DNA from: Actinomycetales bacterium
Lineage (GTDB): Bacteria > Actinomycetota > Actinomycetes > Nanopelagicales > Nanopelagicaceae
Length of the DNA: 64,000 nt
Assembly (NCBI GenBank): GCA_018970885.1
Contig: JAGWVL010000002.1
Location: 1 to 64,000 of the forward strand
Reading direction: 5' to 3'
Positions 20,160 through 30,550 of the stretch are shown in pieces (the stretch's first letter is position 1; each line of letters starts with the position of its first letter). A program made the position numbers and the translations under genes. Below the pieces are notes generated by a model that was given only the letters and a program-made list of their open reading frames with translations, was not told where the DNA came from and searched no databases.

Positions 20160-20161
20160 CA

Positions 20162-20665
20162 ATGCGTTTGCTCGTGGGGCGAATTGGTCGCGCTCACGGA
20201 ATTCTTGGTGAGGCGACGATAGAGGTTCGTACAGATGAACCTGATCGTCGCTTTGCAATTGGTGCAACTGTTCAGACTGATACCCATGGAGATTTAAAGA
20301 TAATCTCTGGTCGGGTTCACAATGGAATTTTGTTACTCGGCTTTGATGGAATTACAGATCGAAATGGCGTCGAAAAACTGCGAAACACTTTGTTGTATGC
20401 CGAAGTAGACATTAATGAGCCAAGTGATGTTGAAGATGAGTATCACGTACTTCAGTTAGTTGGGTGCCAAGCTTTTCTGGAAAATGGAGATCTCTTTGGC
20501 GAAGTCAGTGATGTTATTAATCTGCCAGGTCAAGATCTGTTAGCAATCAAGACGGTAGATGGTGAGCAGCTTATTCCCTTCGTACATCAATTAGTTCCAA
20601 CGGTAGACATTCCAAATAAAAGGTTAGTTGTAATTCCGCCAGCAATTACGGGTGTCATGCAATGA
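20162..20665 (+). CDS. rimM: Ribosome maturation factor RimM
   Basis: GRIGRAHGILGEATIEVRTDEPDRRFAIG; PRC-barrel; precedes trmD. Confidence 0.93.
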   Translation: MRLLVGRIGRAHGILGEATIEVRTDEPDRRFAIGATVQTDTHGDLKIISGRVHNGILLLGFDGITDRNGVEKLRNTLLYAEVDINEPSDVEDEYHVLQLVGCQAFLENGDLFGEVSDVINLPGQDLLAIKTVDGEQLIPFVHQLVPTVDIPNKRLVVIPPAITGVMQ

Positions 20666-21330
20666 GAATTGATGTAGTAACAATCTTTCCAGATTACTTC
20701 GCACCCTTGAAGTTGTCATTACTCGGTAAGGCGCAAGAACAAGGATTAGTTGAGTTTGGAATTCATGATCTTCGTGCATTCTCAACAGATAACCACAACA
20801 CAGTAGACGACACCCCTTACGGAGGTGGTGCTGGAATGGTGATGCTTGCAGAGGTATGGGGCAAAGCGCTGGATCCAATAATGAGTGCGCAAACAGAATT
20901 GATTATTTTGACCCCTGCTGGAAAGAGATTTAATCAACCAATGGCTGCAAAGTTTGCCAAGTCAGCCCATCTCGTTTTTGCGTGTGGACGGTACGAGGGT
21001 ATTGATGATCGCGTGCGCCAGCATTATGAGTCAAAAAATTTCAGAGTCCACGAAGTTTCAATCGGAGATTATGTTTTGGGTGGCGGAGAAGCTGCATCTC
21101 TTGTCATGATTGAAGCGATTACACGATTAATCCCGGGTGTTTTAGGAAATCCTGAATCATTAGCAGAGGAATCGCATAATGAAGAGGGATATCTGGAGTA
21201 TCCAAATTTCACAAAGCCTTCTGTGTGGCGAGATCTCGAAGTGCCCGCCATTTTACTCAGCGGAAATCATGGTGAAATTGCTAAATGGCGTGCGGCCCAA
21301 GCTGCAGAGCGTGCTAAGAAGAATCTCTAG
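20662..21330 (+). CDS. trmD: tRNA (guanine-N1)-methyltransferase
   Basis: MRIDVVTIFPDYF, DDTPYGGGAGMVM, CGRYEGIDDRV, SIGDYVLGGGE. Confidence 0.97.
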   Translation: MRIDVVTIFPDYFAPLKLSLLGKAQEQGLVEFGIHDLRAFSTDNHNTVDDTPYGGGAGMVMLAEVWGKALDPIMSAQTELIILTPAGKRFNQPMAAKFAKSAHLVFACGRYEGIDDRVRQHYESKNFRVHEVSIGDYVLGGGEAASLVMIEAITRLIPGVLGNPESLAEESHNEEGYLEYPNFTKPSVWRDLEVPAILLSGNHGEIAKWRAAQAAERAKKNL

Positions 21331-21350
21331 CCATCAAGTAGAGTTACACC

Positions 21351-22073
21351 ATGTGTAGATTGCTGGCCTTTACATCCCTTGAACGTAAGAGTTTTTATGA
21401 TGTCGTAGGTGCAGATTTTGACAAATTTGTGGCCCTCTCTGTCGAGCACAAAGATGGTTGGGGAATGGCTCACGATGGCACCATTCTCAAGGATCTTAAG
21501 CCAGCAGCAGAAAGCCCAGAGCTCAATCAATCCGCCTCATCTGTATTGACAGATGGAGCACTTCTTCATCTTCGCCTTGCATCAAAAGGAATTACTATCA
21601 ATATTGATAATAATCATCCCTTCACTCATGGCACGACAACTTTTATGCACAACGGAACTATTCGACCAGGAAACACTGCCGAACAATTTATTGATGACAA
21701 ATACAAAGGATTTATTCAGGGCACTACAGATAGTGAGCGTTTCTTCTACGCAGTTTTATCGGCGGTTGATAAGCACGGCTTAGTTGAAGGTGTTCGCACC
21801 ACAGTAAATTCAATTCGAGCAATTGCAGATTACTCAGCCCTCAACATTATGGTTCAGACCCCAGATACTTTAATTGCAGTGTGTGAGTTTAATGAGGAGA
21901 ACCAAACCGAGTGGAGTGGTCCTGATCATTATGAGCTTCGCTTTACCAAGCGTGGTAATGACTTCGTTGTTGCATCAACTGGTTGGGGTAATGGGGATTG
22001 GAACCATTTGAAGAACCATCAGATGCTGATAGTAGATCGTTCAACTTTAGAGTATTTAATACAGCCTCTATGA
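21351..22073 (+). CDS. Class II glutamine amidotransferase (YafJ/EgtC-like)
   Basis: N-terminal MCRLLAFTS (Cys2 nucleophile), [18 protein letters not shown]. Confidence 0.85.
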   Translation: MCRLLAFTSLERKSFYDVVGADFDKFVALSVEHKDGWGMAHDGTILKDLKPAAESPELNQSASSVLTDGALLHLRLASKGITINIDNNHPFTHGTTTFMHNGTIRPGNTAEQFIDDKYKGFIQGTTDSERFFYAVLSAVDKHGLVEGVRTTVNSIRAIADYSALNIMVQTPDTLIAVCEFNEENQTEWSGPDHYELRFTKRGNDFVVASTGWGNGDWNHLKNHQMLIVDRSTLEYLIQPL

Positions 22074-23491
22074 GTCGTACTTACACAGTCGAGACATACG
22101 GCTGCCAAATGAATGTCCATGACTCTGAGAGAATCGCAGGACTGTTGGATGAGGCTGGTTTCATACCAGTAGCAGAAGGTGAACAGGCAGATATTGTTGT
22201 GTTCAATACCTGCGCAGTTCGGGAAAACGCAGATAACAAGTTGTACGGAAATTTGAGCTTTCTTGCTCCGATCAAGAAGGCTAATCCACATATGCAAATC
22301 GCGGTCGGTGGCTGCCTAGCACAAAAAGATCAGGCAACGATTTTGAAGAAGGCACCATATGTAGATGTAGTTTTTGGCACTCACAACGTTGGCTCCTTAC
22401 CTATATTGCTAGAGCGTGCACGCGTAGAGGAAGAATCACAGATCGAAATCCTAGAAGCACTCGAACATTTTCCATCAACCCTTCCGGCCCGCCGCTTATC
22501 CGCTTTTTCTTCATGGGTTTCGGTTTCAGTTGGTTGCAATAACACATGTACTTTTTGCATCGTCCCAGCTCTACGCGGAATTGAAAAAGATCGCAAAGAG
22601 GCTGACATTTTGTCCGAGGTTAAAGCCCTTGTCGATCAAGGTGTAATCGAGATTACTTTGCTGGGGCAAAATGTAAATGCATATGGTGTTGATTTTGGAG
22701 ATCGTCAGGCTTTTGCCAAACTGCTTCGCAAATGTGGTGAGATAGATGGTCTTGAACGAGTTCGATTTATGTCACCTCACCCACGAGATTTTACCGATGA
22801 TGTAATTGAAGCGATGGCGCAGACGCATAATGTAATGCCTCATCTGCACATGCCGTTGCAATCAGGTTCTGATCGAATTCTGCAGCAGATGCGCCGCTCA
22901 TATCGAACCGATCGATATTTAGGAATTTTGGATGGTGTGCGTAAGTCGATCCCACACGCGGCAATTACAACAGACATCATTGTGGGCTTTCCGGGTGAAA
23001 CAGAAGAGGATTTCCAAGCAACTTTGGATCTGTGCACCATGGCACGTTTTACTGCTGCATACACATATCAATATTCAAAGCGACCTGGCACTCCTGCTGC
23101 AGCTATGTCCGATCAAGTCCCAGCAGATGTTGTGGGTGAACGTTATACACGTTTGCACAATCATCAACAGGCGATCTCTTTGTCAGTTAATCAAGAGGCG
23201 ATTGGGACAACGCACAAAGTCTTGGTAGGCGATTACGAGGGTCGCCGCGATGAAGCACAAGAACGATTGACAGGTCGCAGTGAAGATTTCAGATTAGTTC
23301 ACTTCGACAATAAATTTGTTGCGCGTCCCGGTGATGAAGTTGAAGTCTCAATATTCGAAGCCTCAGCACATTACTTGATTGGTGAGCCACTATCGGTTCG
23401 CCAAACTAGGGGATCACAAGCCCATCAAGAACGAGCTGAAACCCCAGGAACTGCTGCCACACTGCTTGGTATCCCAACGGTCAAGCGATGA
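22070..23491 (+). CDS. miaB: tRNA-2-methylthio-N6-dimethylallyladenosine synthase
   Basis: [12 protein letters not shown], radical-SAM [20 protein letters not shown]; start ATG 22070. Confidence 0.96.
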   Translation: MSRTYTVETYGCQMNVHDSERIAGLLDEAGFIPVAEGEQADIVVFNTCAVRENADNKLYGNLSFLAPIKKANPHMQIAVGGCLAQKDQATILKKAPYVDVVFGTHNVGSLPILLERARVEEESQIEILEALEHFPSTLPARRLSAFSSWVSVSVGCNNTCTFCIVPALRGIEKDRKEADILSEVKALVDQGVIEITLLGQNVNAYGVDFGDRQAFAKLLRKCGEIDGLERVRFMSPHPRDFTDDVIEAMAQTHNVMPHLHMPLQSGSDRILQQMRRSYRTDRYLGILDGVRKSIPHAAITTDIIVGFPGETEEDFQATLDLCTMARFTAAYTYQYSKRPGTPAAAMSDQVPADVVGERYTRLHNHQQAISLSVNQEAIGTTHKVLVGDYEGRRDEAQERLTGRSEDFRLVHFDNKFVARPGDEVEVSIFEASAHYLIGEPLSVRQTRGSQAHQERAETPGTAATLLGIPTVKR

Positions 23492-24384
23492 GATTAATTG
23501 TCATTTGTGGTGCCACCGCAACTGGTAAGAGTGCGCTTGCAGTTCAACTGGCAAAAGAGATTAGCGCCGAAATTATCAACGCTGATTCAATGCAGCTCTA
23601 TCGAGGGATGGACATCGGTACGGCTAAGGCAACTATTGAAGAACGCCAAGGAATTCCACATCACATGATGGATTTGCTTGAAGTTACAGAAGATGCCAAC
23701 GTTGCTTGGTATCAGGGAAATGCACGTGCGGTGATTTCAGATATTCACGCCCGAGATAAAGATGCCATCATCGTTGGTGGTACCGGGTTGTATATCAAAG
23801 CGATACTGGATGAACTCAATTTTCCTGATACAGATCCTGTTGTACGAGCTGAATTAGAGCTGGAGTTTGCCACTAAGGGAATAGCACCTTTGTTTGACAG
23901 GCTTGAAGAGTTAGACCCCGCTGCAGCTCTTGCAATTGATAAAGCTAACTCACGACGCGTTATCCGCGCATTAGAAGTCATCAAAATAACAGGTAAGCCA
24001 TTTACCGCAAATCTTCCACGTGAAGAGAGTTCAAGGTATCCAAATGCCAAGCAGTTTGGCTTAGTAATGGATCGAGACACTTTGTCCGAGAAAATCTCGG
24101 CAAGGGTCGAACACATGTGGGAAAAGGGATTAGTACAAGAGGCTGAAAAATTGTTAGCCGCCGGAATCATGCGCGGAACAACCGCTCAACGAGCTTTGGG
24201 GTATGCGCAAGTAATCGCACAGATTGAAGGCAAAGTTTCTCAGGAGGAGGCACAGGAAGAGACAAAACGTGCAACCCGTCAATATGCCCGTCGCCAGGAA
24301 ACCTGGTTTTCTCGTGATGAACGCATTACATGGATTTCACCAACACAAAATGCCCTCGAGCGCATCCTTGAATCGATAAACTAG
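23488..24384 (+). CDS. miaA: tRNA dimethylallyltransferase
   Basis: [46 protein letters not shown]. Confidence 0.96.
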   Translation: MRLIVICGATATGKSALAVQLAKEISAEIINADSMQLYRGMDIGTAKATIEERQGIPHHMMDLLEVTEDANVAWYQGNARAVISDIHARDKDAIIVGGTGLYIKAILDELNFPDTDPVVRAELELEFATKGIAPLFDRLEELDPAAALAIDKANSRRVIRALEVIKITGKPFTANLPREESSRYPNAKQFGLVMDRDTLSEKISARVEHMWEKGLVQEAEKLLAAGIMRGTTAQRALGYAQVIAQIEGKVSQEEAQEETKRATRQYARRQETWFSRDERITWISPTQNALERILESIN

Positions 24385-24389
24385 GCTCA

Positions 24390-25187
24390 ATGATCGCAAC
24401 ATACGGCCACGGAACCGAAAATGATTTTGTGCTTGTTTTCGATCCTCATGATGAGCATTCGATTACTACAGCTCAGACCGCAGCCATTTGTAATAGAGAA
24501 TCAGGTGTTGGCGCAGATGGTTTGATCCGCATGATCAAACGTGATGGCAAATGGTTTATGGATTACCGAAACGCAGATGGCTCGCTCGCTGAAATGTGTG
24601 GAAATGGCATTCGCGTTATGGCACGTTATCTTGTGGAACGCGGGTATCAACCAGAGGGTATTTTTGCGATTAATACTCGAGATGGTGTGAAGCATTTGCG
24701 AGTTCCTTTAACAGATGACATCTCAGTCAACATGGGACAGGTTACTGATGAAGGTGAAGCAATTACTGCAGCTACCAACGGACACATTTGGAATGGATAT
24801 AACATTAGCGTTGGAAATCCGCACGCAGTTGTTTTTGTAAATGAGATGGATGAAATTGGTGCGCTCAGCCAGCCGCCGGTTGTTCGTCCCCGAGATTCAT
24901 ACCCGGAGGGTGTCAACGTAGAGTTTGTGAAGATAAATGATGACAACTCAATTCAAATGCGTGTTTATGAACGAGGTTCAGGTGAAACTCGTTCCTGTGG
25001 AACCGGAACATGCGCTGTCGCACTTGCGGCAACTCTGCACACTAAGGGGAAACTTCCGGCTACATGGATTATAAATCCGCCGGGAGGACGGCTTGAAGTT
25101 TCAATTGATGAACACTCAAATGCAACCTTAACTGGACCTGCACTCCTGATTAGAGATGTTGACATCTCGAGGTTCCTGCTTGAGTAA
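24390..25187 (+). CDS. dapF: Diaminopimelate epimerase
   Basis: ADGSLAEMCGNGIRVMARYL, RGSGETRSCGTGTCAVA. Confidence 0.96.
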   Translation: MIATYGHGTENDFVLVFDPHDEHSITTAQTAAICNRESGVGADGLIRMIKRDGKWFMDYRNADGSLAEMCGNGIRVMARYLVERGYQPEGIFAINTRDGVKHLRVPLTDDISVNMGQVTDEGEAITAATNGHIWNGYNISVGNPHAVVFVNEMDEIGALSQPPVVRPRDSYPEGVNVEFVKINDDNSIQMRVYERGSGETRSCGTGTCAVALAATLHTKGKLPATWIINPPGGRLEVSIDEHSNATLTGPALLIRDVDISRFLLE

Positions 25188-26652
25188 GGATTTTGATTTA
25201 GAGTTTGAAAGATTGCTTCAGGAAAGTACTCGAGTTGCAGCTGAATTTGATGCCAGCGAGAGAAATCAGCAAAGTGATCAATCTGAGGAGTTATCAGAAC
25301 GTCATGCCCTTCGTCGTGTTCAGGGTTTTTCTACCCAGCTTCAAGATATTTCTGAGGCTGAATATCGCCAGCTTCAACTTGAGCGAGTTGTGCTAGTTGG
25401 CGTTTGGACAGAAGGCACAATTAAAGATGCTGAAAACTCTCTATCAGAGCTCAAAGCGCTGGCAGAAACTGCCGGATCTGAAGTGCTAGAAGGATTGATC
25501 CAACGTAGAGATAAACCTGATCCAGCAACATACATTGGTTCGGGAAAGGTCATTGAACTCAAGCAGGTTGTAATGTCTACCGGAGCTGACACAGTTGTGT
25601 GCGATGGTGAATTATCACCGTCTCAACTTCGCCAGCTGGAAGATAAGTTAAAGGTTAAAGTTGTTGATCGAACCGCATTGATTTTGGATATCTTCGCTCA
25701 GCATGCAAAAAGCAAGGAGGGTAAGGCGCAGGTCGAATTGGCGCAAATTGCATATTTACTTCCTCGTCTTCGGGGTTGGGGTGATTCTTTATCACGTCAG
25801 GTTGGCGGTCGCGCTGCAGGTGGTGCAGGTATTGGTGGACGTGGACCAGGTGAAACAAAGATAGAAACCGATCGTCGTCGTATTAGAGACAAGATGGCCA
25901 AACTTCGCCGCGAAATTGCCGAGATGAAGGTATCTCGTGATACCAAACGTCAGGAAAGACGCAAATTTAATATTCCATCTGTAGCAATCGCTGGATACAC
26001 AAATGCTGGAAAGTCCTCATTGCTCAATAAGTTAACTGATGCCGGTGTACTTGTAGAAAACGCACTCTTTGCGACTCTGGATCCGACGGTACGAAAGACG
26101 CAGACCAGCGATGGAAGAATTTACACACTCAGCGACACCGTAGGTTTTGTGCGGCACTTACCCCATCAGTTGATAGATGCCTTTAAATCAACACTAGAAG
26201 AGGTTTCTGAATCTGATTTGATTGTGCATGTTGTAGATGGCTCTCATCCTGATCCATTTGAACAGATTCGAGCTGTACGTTCAGTCATCGATGAAATTGG
26301 TGGTAAAGACATTCCAGAGATCATTGCAATTAATAAGGTTGATGTTGCAGACCCACACATTGTCATGGAGATTTTGCGGAAGGAACCGAATAGCTATGCA
26401 TTTTCGGTAAGAACAGGTTTTGGAATTGAAGGTTTGTTGCATGCGATCGAAAACTCTTTACCGCGACCATCTGTAGAAATAAATGTTGTGATCCCCTATG
26501 ACAGGGGAGATTTAGTCCATGCGATTCATGAACGGGGTGAGATCTTCTCTGAGCAGTACATCTCAGAGGGAACCTCAATTCACGCCCGTGTAGATGGTGG
26601 TTTGTCGCAGAGAATTGAAAAGGCTCTGGGGATCGAAAAATCTCAGCAATGA
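25180..26652 (+). CDS. hflX: GTPase HflX
   Basis: PGETKIETDRRRIRDK, VAIAGYTNAGKSSLLNKLT; TTG start 25180 overlapping the dapF end. Confidence 0.95.
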   Translation: MSKDFDLEFERLLQESTRVAAEFDASERNQQSDQSEELSERHALRRVQGFSTQLQDISEAEYRQLQLERVVLVGVWTEGTIKDAENSLSELKALAETAGSEVLEGLIQRRDKPDPATYIGSGKVIELKQVVMSTGADTVVCDGELSPSQLRQLEDKLKVKVVDRTALILDIFAQHAKSKEGKAQVELAQIAYLLPRLRGWGDSLSRQVGGRAAGGAGIGGRGPGETKIETDRRRIRDKMAKLRREIAEMKVSRDTKRQERRKFNIPSVAIAGYTNAGKSSLLNKLTDAGVLVENALFATLDPTVRKTQTSDGRIYTLSDTVGFVRHLPHQLIDAFKSTLEEVSESDLIVHVVDGSHPDPFEQIRAVRSVIDEIGGKDIPEIIAINKVDVADPHIVMEILRKEPNSYAFSVRTGFGIEGLLHAIENSLPRPSVEINVVIPYDRGDLVHAIHERGEIFSEQYISEGTSIHARVDGGLSQRIEKALGIEKSQQ

Positions 26653-26772
26653 GTGGGGAATAACCCCGACACGCCGAGTGTTATAGAGCATGGAAGGCTT
26701 GAAGTGCGCCATGATGCGCCCGCAAGCTCAATTTGAAGAGTTAAGGTCGAGATACTAAAGGCGGTGAGAGCA

Positions 26773-27069
26773 ATGGCAACAGATTACGACACACCCAGAA
26801 AGACTGATGAAGAACTTCATGAGGAGTCATTAGAAGAACTCAAGGCCAAACGTGTTGATGCTCAATCCGGACAAATCGATGTTGATGAAGCAGAAGCTGC
26901 AGAAAACTTAGAACTTCCAGGTGCAGATCTTTCAGGTGAAGAGCTAGCAGTGAGAGTTGTACCAAAGCAGGTTGATGAGTTCACATGTTCTCGATGCTTC
27001 TTGGTTCACCACATCACCCAATTAGCCAAGGGCGAAGGCGCTAAAGCTGTCTGCAAAGAGTGTAATTAA
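26773..27069 (+). CDS. DUF4193 family protein
   Basis: MATDYDTPRKTDEEL...FTCSRCFLVHHITQLA...VCKECN; CxxC pairs. Confidence 0.85.
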   Translation: MATDYDTPRKTDEELHEESLEELKAKRVDAQSGQIDVDEAEAAENLELPGADLSGEELAVRVVPKQVDEFTCSRCFLVHHITQLAKGEGAKAVCKECN

Positions 27070-27512
27070 GCTTTAAGAGCCTTAATTAATTCTTTAGCAT
27101 TATTACTTGTAATGAGCCAGTAAGGCGTTGGGTCTCTTGGGTCTGAAATCTGGAGTTTGAGGCCTTTGCTCGACCAAAAACGAATCGCTAAGTACGCAGA
27201 TGCATCAGCTTCTCGAGTTCTGATGGATTTCATTTCAATCGGTGTCAAAGCGATTACATCGCCTATATAGGTGTGTTCGATTCGTGCAGCGCCTACTCGA
27301 AGTACATTTTCATCAACCTCGATCGTCAATGCGGTTTTAAAATACACTACAACTACCCAGATACTCAGTAGGCCTAAACTAACAAGTGCAGGTGTATTTC
27401 CCAGAGCGGCCCAAATCGACATGACTAAAGAGAGAATCAAAAAGTACACAAAGGCGATTAGCCACAGTGGTGCACGGATCACTTCTTTATATCTCACACC
27501 TTTTTCTGGCAT
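27066..27512 (-). CDS. DUF3093 membrane protein
   Basis: Two TM segments then IEVDENVLRVGAARIEHTYIGDVIAL; next to dut; start set at ATG 27512. Confidence 0.82.
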   Translation of the reverse strand: MPEKGVRYKEVIRAPLWLIAFVYFLILSLVMSIWAALGNTPALVSLGLLSIWVVVVYFKTALTIEVDENVLRVGAARIEHTYIGDVIALTPIEMKSIRTREADASAYLAIRFWSSKGLKLQISDPRDPTPYWLITSNNAKELIKALKA

Positions 27513-27552
27513 AGGATTACCGTATCGGATATCTAAGGAGTAAAGTTCGGGT

Positions 27553-28137
27553 ATGGCACGTATTCCAAGTACGACAGCACCTGAGGGAGCGTCGATTCCG
27601 AAGCGCCATCCATTAGCTCCCATTGTCGGAAGCAAAATCCCATCTCATTTTGGCCACTGCTTTGGCTGTGGTGATCTGCATCCAACAGGTTTGCACTTAG
27701 TTGCTTATGCAGGTGCAGGTCTTGACATCACCGCTGAGTTCACCGTTAACGAAAATCATCAAGGTGCTCCTGGTCTAGCCCACGGAGGTCTCTTATCTTT
27801 AGCTTTTGATGAAGCTTTAGGAAAGTTGATGTGGTTACTTCGCGCACCTGCTGTCACTGGACGGCTAGAAACAGATTTCATAAAACCAGTTCCAATTGGA
27901 TCTACTTTGCATATCACCGCAGAGATAACTGGACAAGTCAATCGCAAGGTTTACACATCTGCTATTGGCCGATTGAACTCAATAGATGGAGAGATTGCGG
28001 TAAGGGCTGCTGCGCTCTTTATTACTGTACCAATGGATCACTTTATGAATAATGCACCCAAGGAGTATTTAGAACAGATTGCAAAAACTCCTGAACTCAT
28101 GGCCTTTGTAGATCCAACCTTTGAGGTTAATCCTTGA
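27553..28137 (+). CDS. PaaI-like hotdog thioesterase
   Basis: HFGHCFGCGDLHPTGL; GAPGLAHGGLLSLAFDEALG hotdog motif. Confidence 0.88.
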   Translation: MARIPSTTAPEGASIPKRHPLAPIVGSKIPSHFGHCFGCGDLHPTGLHLVAYAGAGLDITAEFTVNENHQGAPGLAHGGLLSLAFDEALGKLMWLLRAPAVTGRLETDFIKPVPIGSTLHITAEITGQVNRKVYTSAIGRLNSIDGEIAVRAAALFITVPMDHFMNNAPKEYLEQIAKTPELMAFVDPTFEVNP

Positions 28138-28583
28138 GCATGAAAAATCTTCAGGTACTGATTACTCGTCTCGATGATTCGATTCCATTGCCAACTTATG
28201 CAAAGGGAGGCGATGCCGGTGCCGACATTGTCTCGCGCATAGATATCACCCTAAAGCCAGGGGAGAGAGCTCTCGTTCCCACTGGAATTTCGATAGCGTT
28301 ACCAGATGGTTACGCCGCCTTTGTGCATCCTCGCTCTGGTTTGGCGATTAAACATGGCGTAACTATGGTGAACGCCCCAGGAACAGTAGATGCAGGATTT
28401 AGGGGCGAGCTTCAATGCATCATGATTAATCATGATGCACACGAGTCAATTACCTTTAAAAAAGGGGATCGAATCGCACAACTTGTTATTCAAAAGGTTG
28501 AGCAAGCAGAGTTTGTTGAAGTGCGGGATTTGCCAGGTTCTGGTCGAGGTACGGGTGGCTTTGGATCGACGGGACGTTCATGA
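28134..28583 (+). CDS. dut: dUTP diphosphatase
   Basis: GDAGADIVS, VHPRSGLAIKHGV, GTVDAGFRGE, GSGRGTGGFGSTGR. Confidence 0.96.
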   Translation: MSMKNLQVLITRLDDSIPLPTYAKGGDAGADIVSRIDITLKPGERALVPTGISIALPDGYAAFVHPRSGLAIKHGVTMVNAPGTVDAGFRGELQCIMINHDAHESITFKKGDRIAQLVIQKVEQAEFVEVRDLPGSGRGTGGFGSTGRS

Positions 28584-29200
28584 GTCAACATAATGAGGAT
28601 CGTGACAAGGTAGTTAATGCCTTAGGTGGAAAAAAGGGCCTCATAGATTCTGGTGTTCCTTCAATCATTTTTCTTATTGTCTTCAACATTTCAAAAGAGG
28701 TAAACACAGCTATCATGTCGGCTTTGGCCCTTTCATTGATACTTGCGATTTTTAGATTGATTAAGAAGGACACTATCCAACACTCTGTTTCTGGAGTAAT
28801 CGGTGTCTTGATATGTGCCTACTTTGCAAATAAGAGTGGAAATGCATCAGATTTCTACATCCCAAAGTTGCTCACAAATCTGGGTTACGGAACTGTTTAT
28901 CTGATCGCAAACCTAGTGGGATGGCCAATTTTAGGTGTCGTATTAGGACCACTACTTGGTGAGAACTTTACCTGGCGCAATAACCCTGCTCGTAAGCGAA
29001 TGTATGTTAAAGCCAGTTGGATTTGGGTTGTGATGTTCTTTTCTCGTATTGCAGTTCAATACCCAATTTACAAGAGCGGCAATGTTAATCTGCTGGGAAC
29101 TGTGAACTTAGCGATGGGGTATCCATTGTTTTTTGCAGCAGCATATGGAACCTGGTTAGTGATTAAATCCGGTCCACCTGCTGTAAAAGTAAATGATTAA
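28580..29200 (+). CDS. DUF3159 family membrane protein
   Basis: Multi-TM protein downstream of dut and convergent with the TrkA pair. Confidence 0.82.
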   Translation: MSQHNEDRDKVVNALGGKKGLIDSGVPSIIFLIVFNISKEVNTAIMSALALSLILAIFRLIKKDTIQHSVSGVIGVLICAYFANKSGNASDFYIPKLLTNLGYGTVYLIANLVGWPILGVVLGPLLGENFTWRNNPARKRMYVKASWIWVVMFFSRIAVQYPIYKSGNVNLLGTVNLAMGYPLFFAAAYGTWLVIKSGPPAVKVND

Positions 29201-29853
29201 GAGATAAAGCAAGACTTAATCAGTGCTTCAGCATCAGCAGATGCAACAAAGAGAAGTTCATCCCCAGCAGCAAATACATCGTGAGCCTTTGCGGTTATTA
29301 CCCTTCCATCTCGAACAATTGCAGCCAAAACGGCATTTTCAGGAAGTTCAATCTCCTCAACGGTCTTGCCAATACATGCAGAGCCATCTGGAAGGGTGAG
29401 TTCTACAAGATTTGCTTGGCCTTTTTTAAATGAGAAGAGTCGTACGACATCGCCGACGCTAACCGCCTCTTCAACAAGTGCGGCAATGATTCGTGGAGTT
29501 GAAACCGCAACATCTACACCCCACGATGAATCAAATAACCATTCATTCTTTGGGTGATTGATACGTGCAACCACACGCGGAACACCGTACTCAGTCTTTC
29601 CTAGAAGTGAGGTCACTAGGTTTGCCTTGTCATCACCGGTTGCCGCAACTAAAACCTGGCAATTATTGAGATGAGCGTTATCAAGTGCGGTGATTTCGCA
29701 GGCATCGGCCATGAGCCACTCTGCATCAGGGACACTTTCAAGTTTAAGCGCCTTTGGATCCTTATCGATTAATAGAACTTGATGACCATTATCTAGAAGT
29801 TCGCGAGCGATGGCTCTACCCACATTTCCAGCACCTGCGATTGCAATTCTCAT
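29197..29853 (-). CDS. TrkA/RCK potassium transport regulatory protein (CeoC/TrkA-like)
   Basis: MRIAIAGAGNVGRAIARELLDNGHQVLLIDKD NAD-binding domain; C-terminal TrkA_C. Confidence 0.9.
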   Translation of the reverse strand: MRIAIAGAGNVGRAIARELLDNGHQVLLIDKDPKALKLESVPDAEWLMADACEITALDNAHLNNCQVLVAATGDDKANLVTSLLGKTEYGVPRVVARINHPKNEWLFDSSWGVDVAVSTPRIIAALVEEAVSVGDVVRLFSFKKGQANLVELTLPDGSACIGKTVEEIELPENAVLAAIVRDGRVITAKAHDVFAAGDELLFVASADAEALIKSCFIS

Positions 29854-30518
29854 GCACGTTCACCTTCCGGGGTACTTGCAAGGATTTCTTCAGTGCGAGC
29901 TAAATCAGTATCAGAGACCATGACATGGATTAAGTCACCTTGCTGCAAGACGGTGTGCTCATCGGGGATTTGTCCTTCTCCGAGTCTAGTAATAAATGCG
30001 ACACGTGCAGGTGTTAAGTCATCGATCAGAAGAATTGGGCGTCCATACCAATCCTGGTGCGGATGGACTTCGCACAACTGAACCATTCCTGTTGCATCTC
30101 GCCATTCGGAGCGAGAGCCTTCCGGAACTAGTCGACGCAGAATTTGATCAGTTGCCCATAAAACAGTCGCAACCGTTGGAATACCTAAGCGTTGGTAAAT
30201 TTCTGCACGACCTGGATCATAAATTCGGGCGACAACATTTTGTACGCCATATGTTTCGCGAGCAACACGTGCCGCCAAAATGTTTGAGTTGTCGCCATTA
30301 CTTACAGCCGCAAATGCATCGGCTTCTTGGATACCAGCCTCAAGAAGTGTGTCTCGATCAAAGCCAACTCCTGTAACTGTACGTCCTTTGAAGTTTGGGC
30401 CTAAGCGACGAAATGCTTCGCGGGCCTGGTCAATGACGGAAACTGTATGTCCTGCGGCTTCGAGCTCTGTGGCCAGTGATGATCCAACTCGACCGCAACC
30501 CATGATGACTACGTTCAC
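29850..30518 (-). CDS. TrkA/RCK potassium transport regulatory protein (CeoB/TrkA-like)
   Basis: NVVIMGCGRVGSSLATELEAAGHTVSVID; GTG start at 30518; ATGA overlap with the partner. Confidence 0.9.
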   Translation of the reverse strand: MNVVIMGCGRVGSSLATELEAAGHTVSVIDQAREAFRRLGPNFKGRTVTGVGFDRDTLLEAGIQEADAFAAVSNGDNSNILAARVARETYGVQNVVARIYDPGRAEIYQRLGIPTVATVLWATDQILRRLVPEGSRSEWRDATGMVQLCEVHPHQDWYGRPILLIDDLTPARVAFITRLGEGQIPDEHTVLQQGDLIHVMVSDTDLARTEEILASTPEGERA

Positions 30519-30550
30519 AGGATGTAACTTACACCCATAAACTTCCTTCC

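Noticed and set aside
23745-24170. 141-aa minus-strand ORF
   Set aside because: Antisense shadow of miaA; Ser/Ala-rich with no motif.
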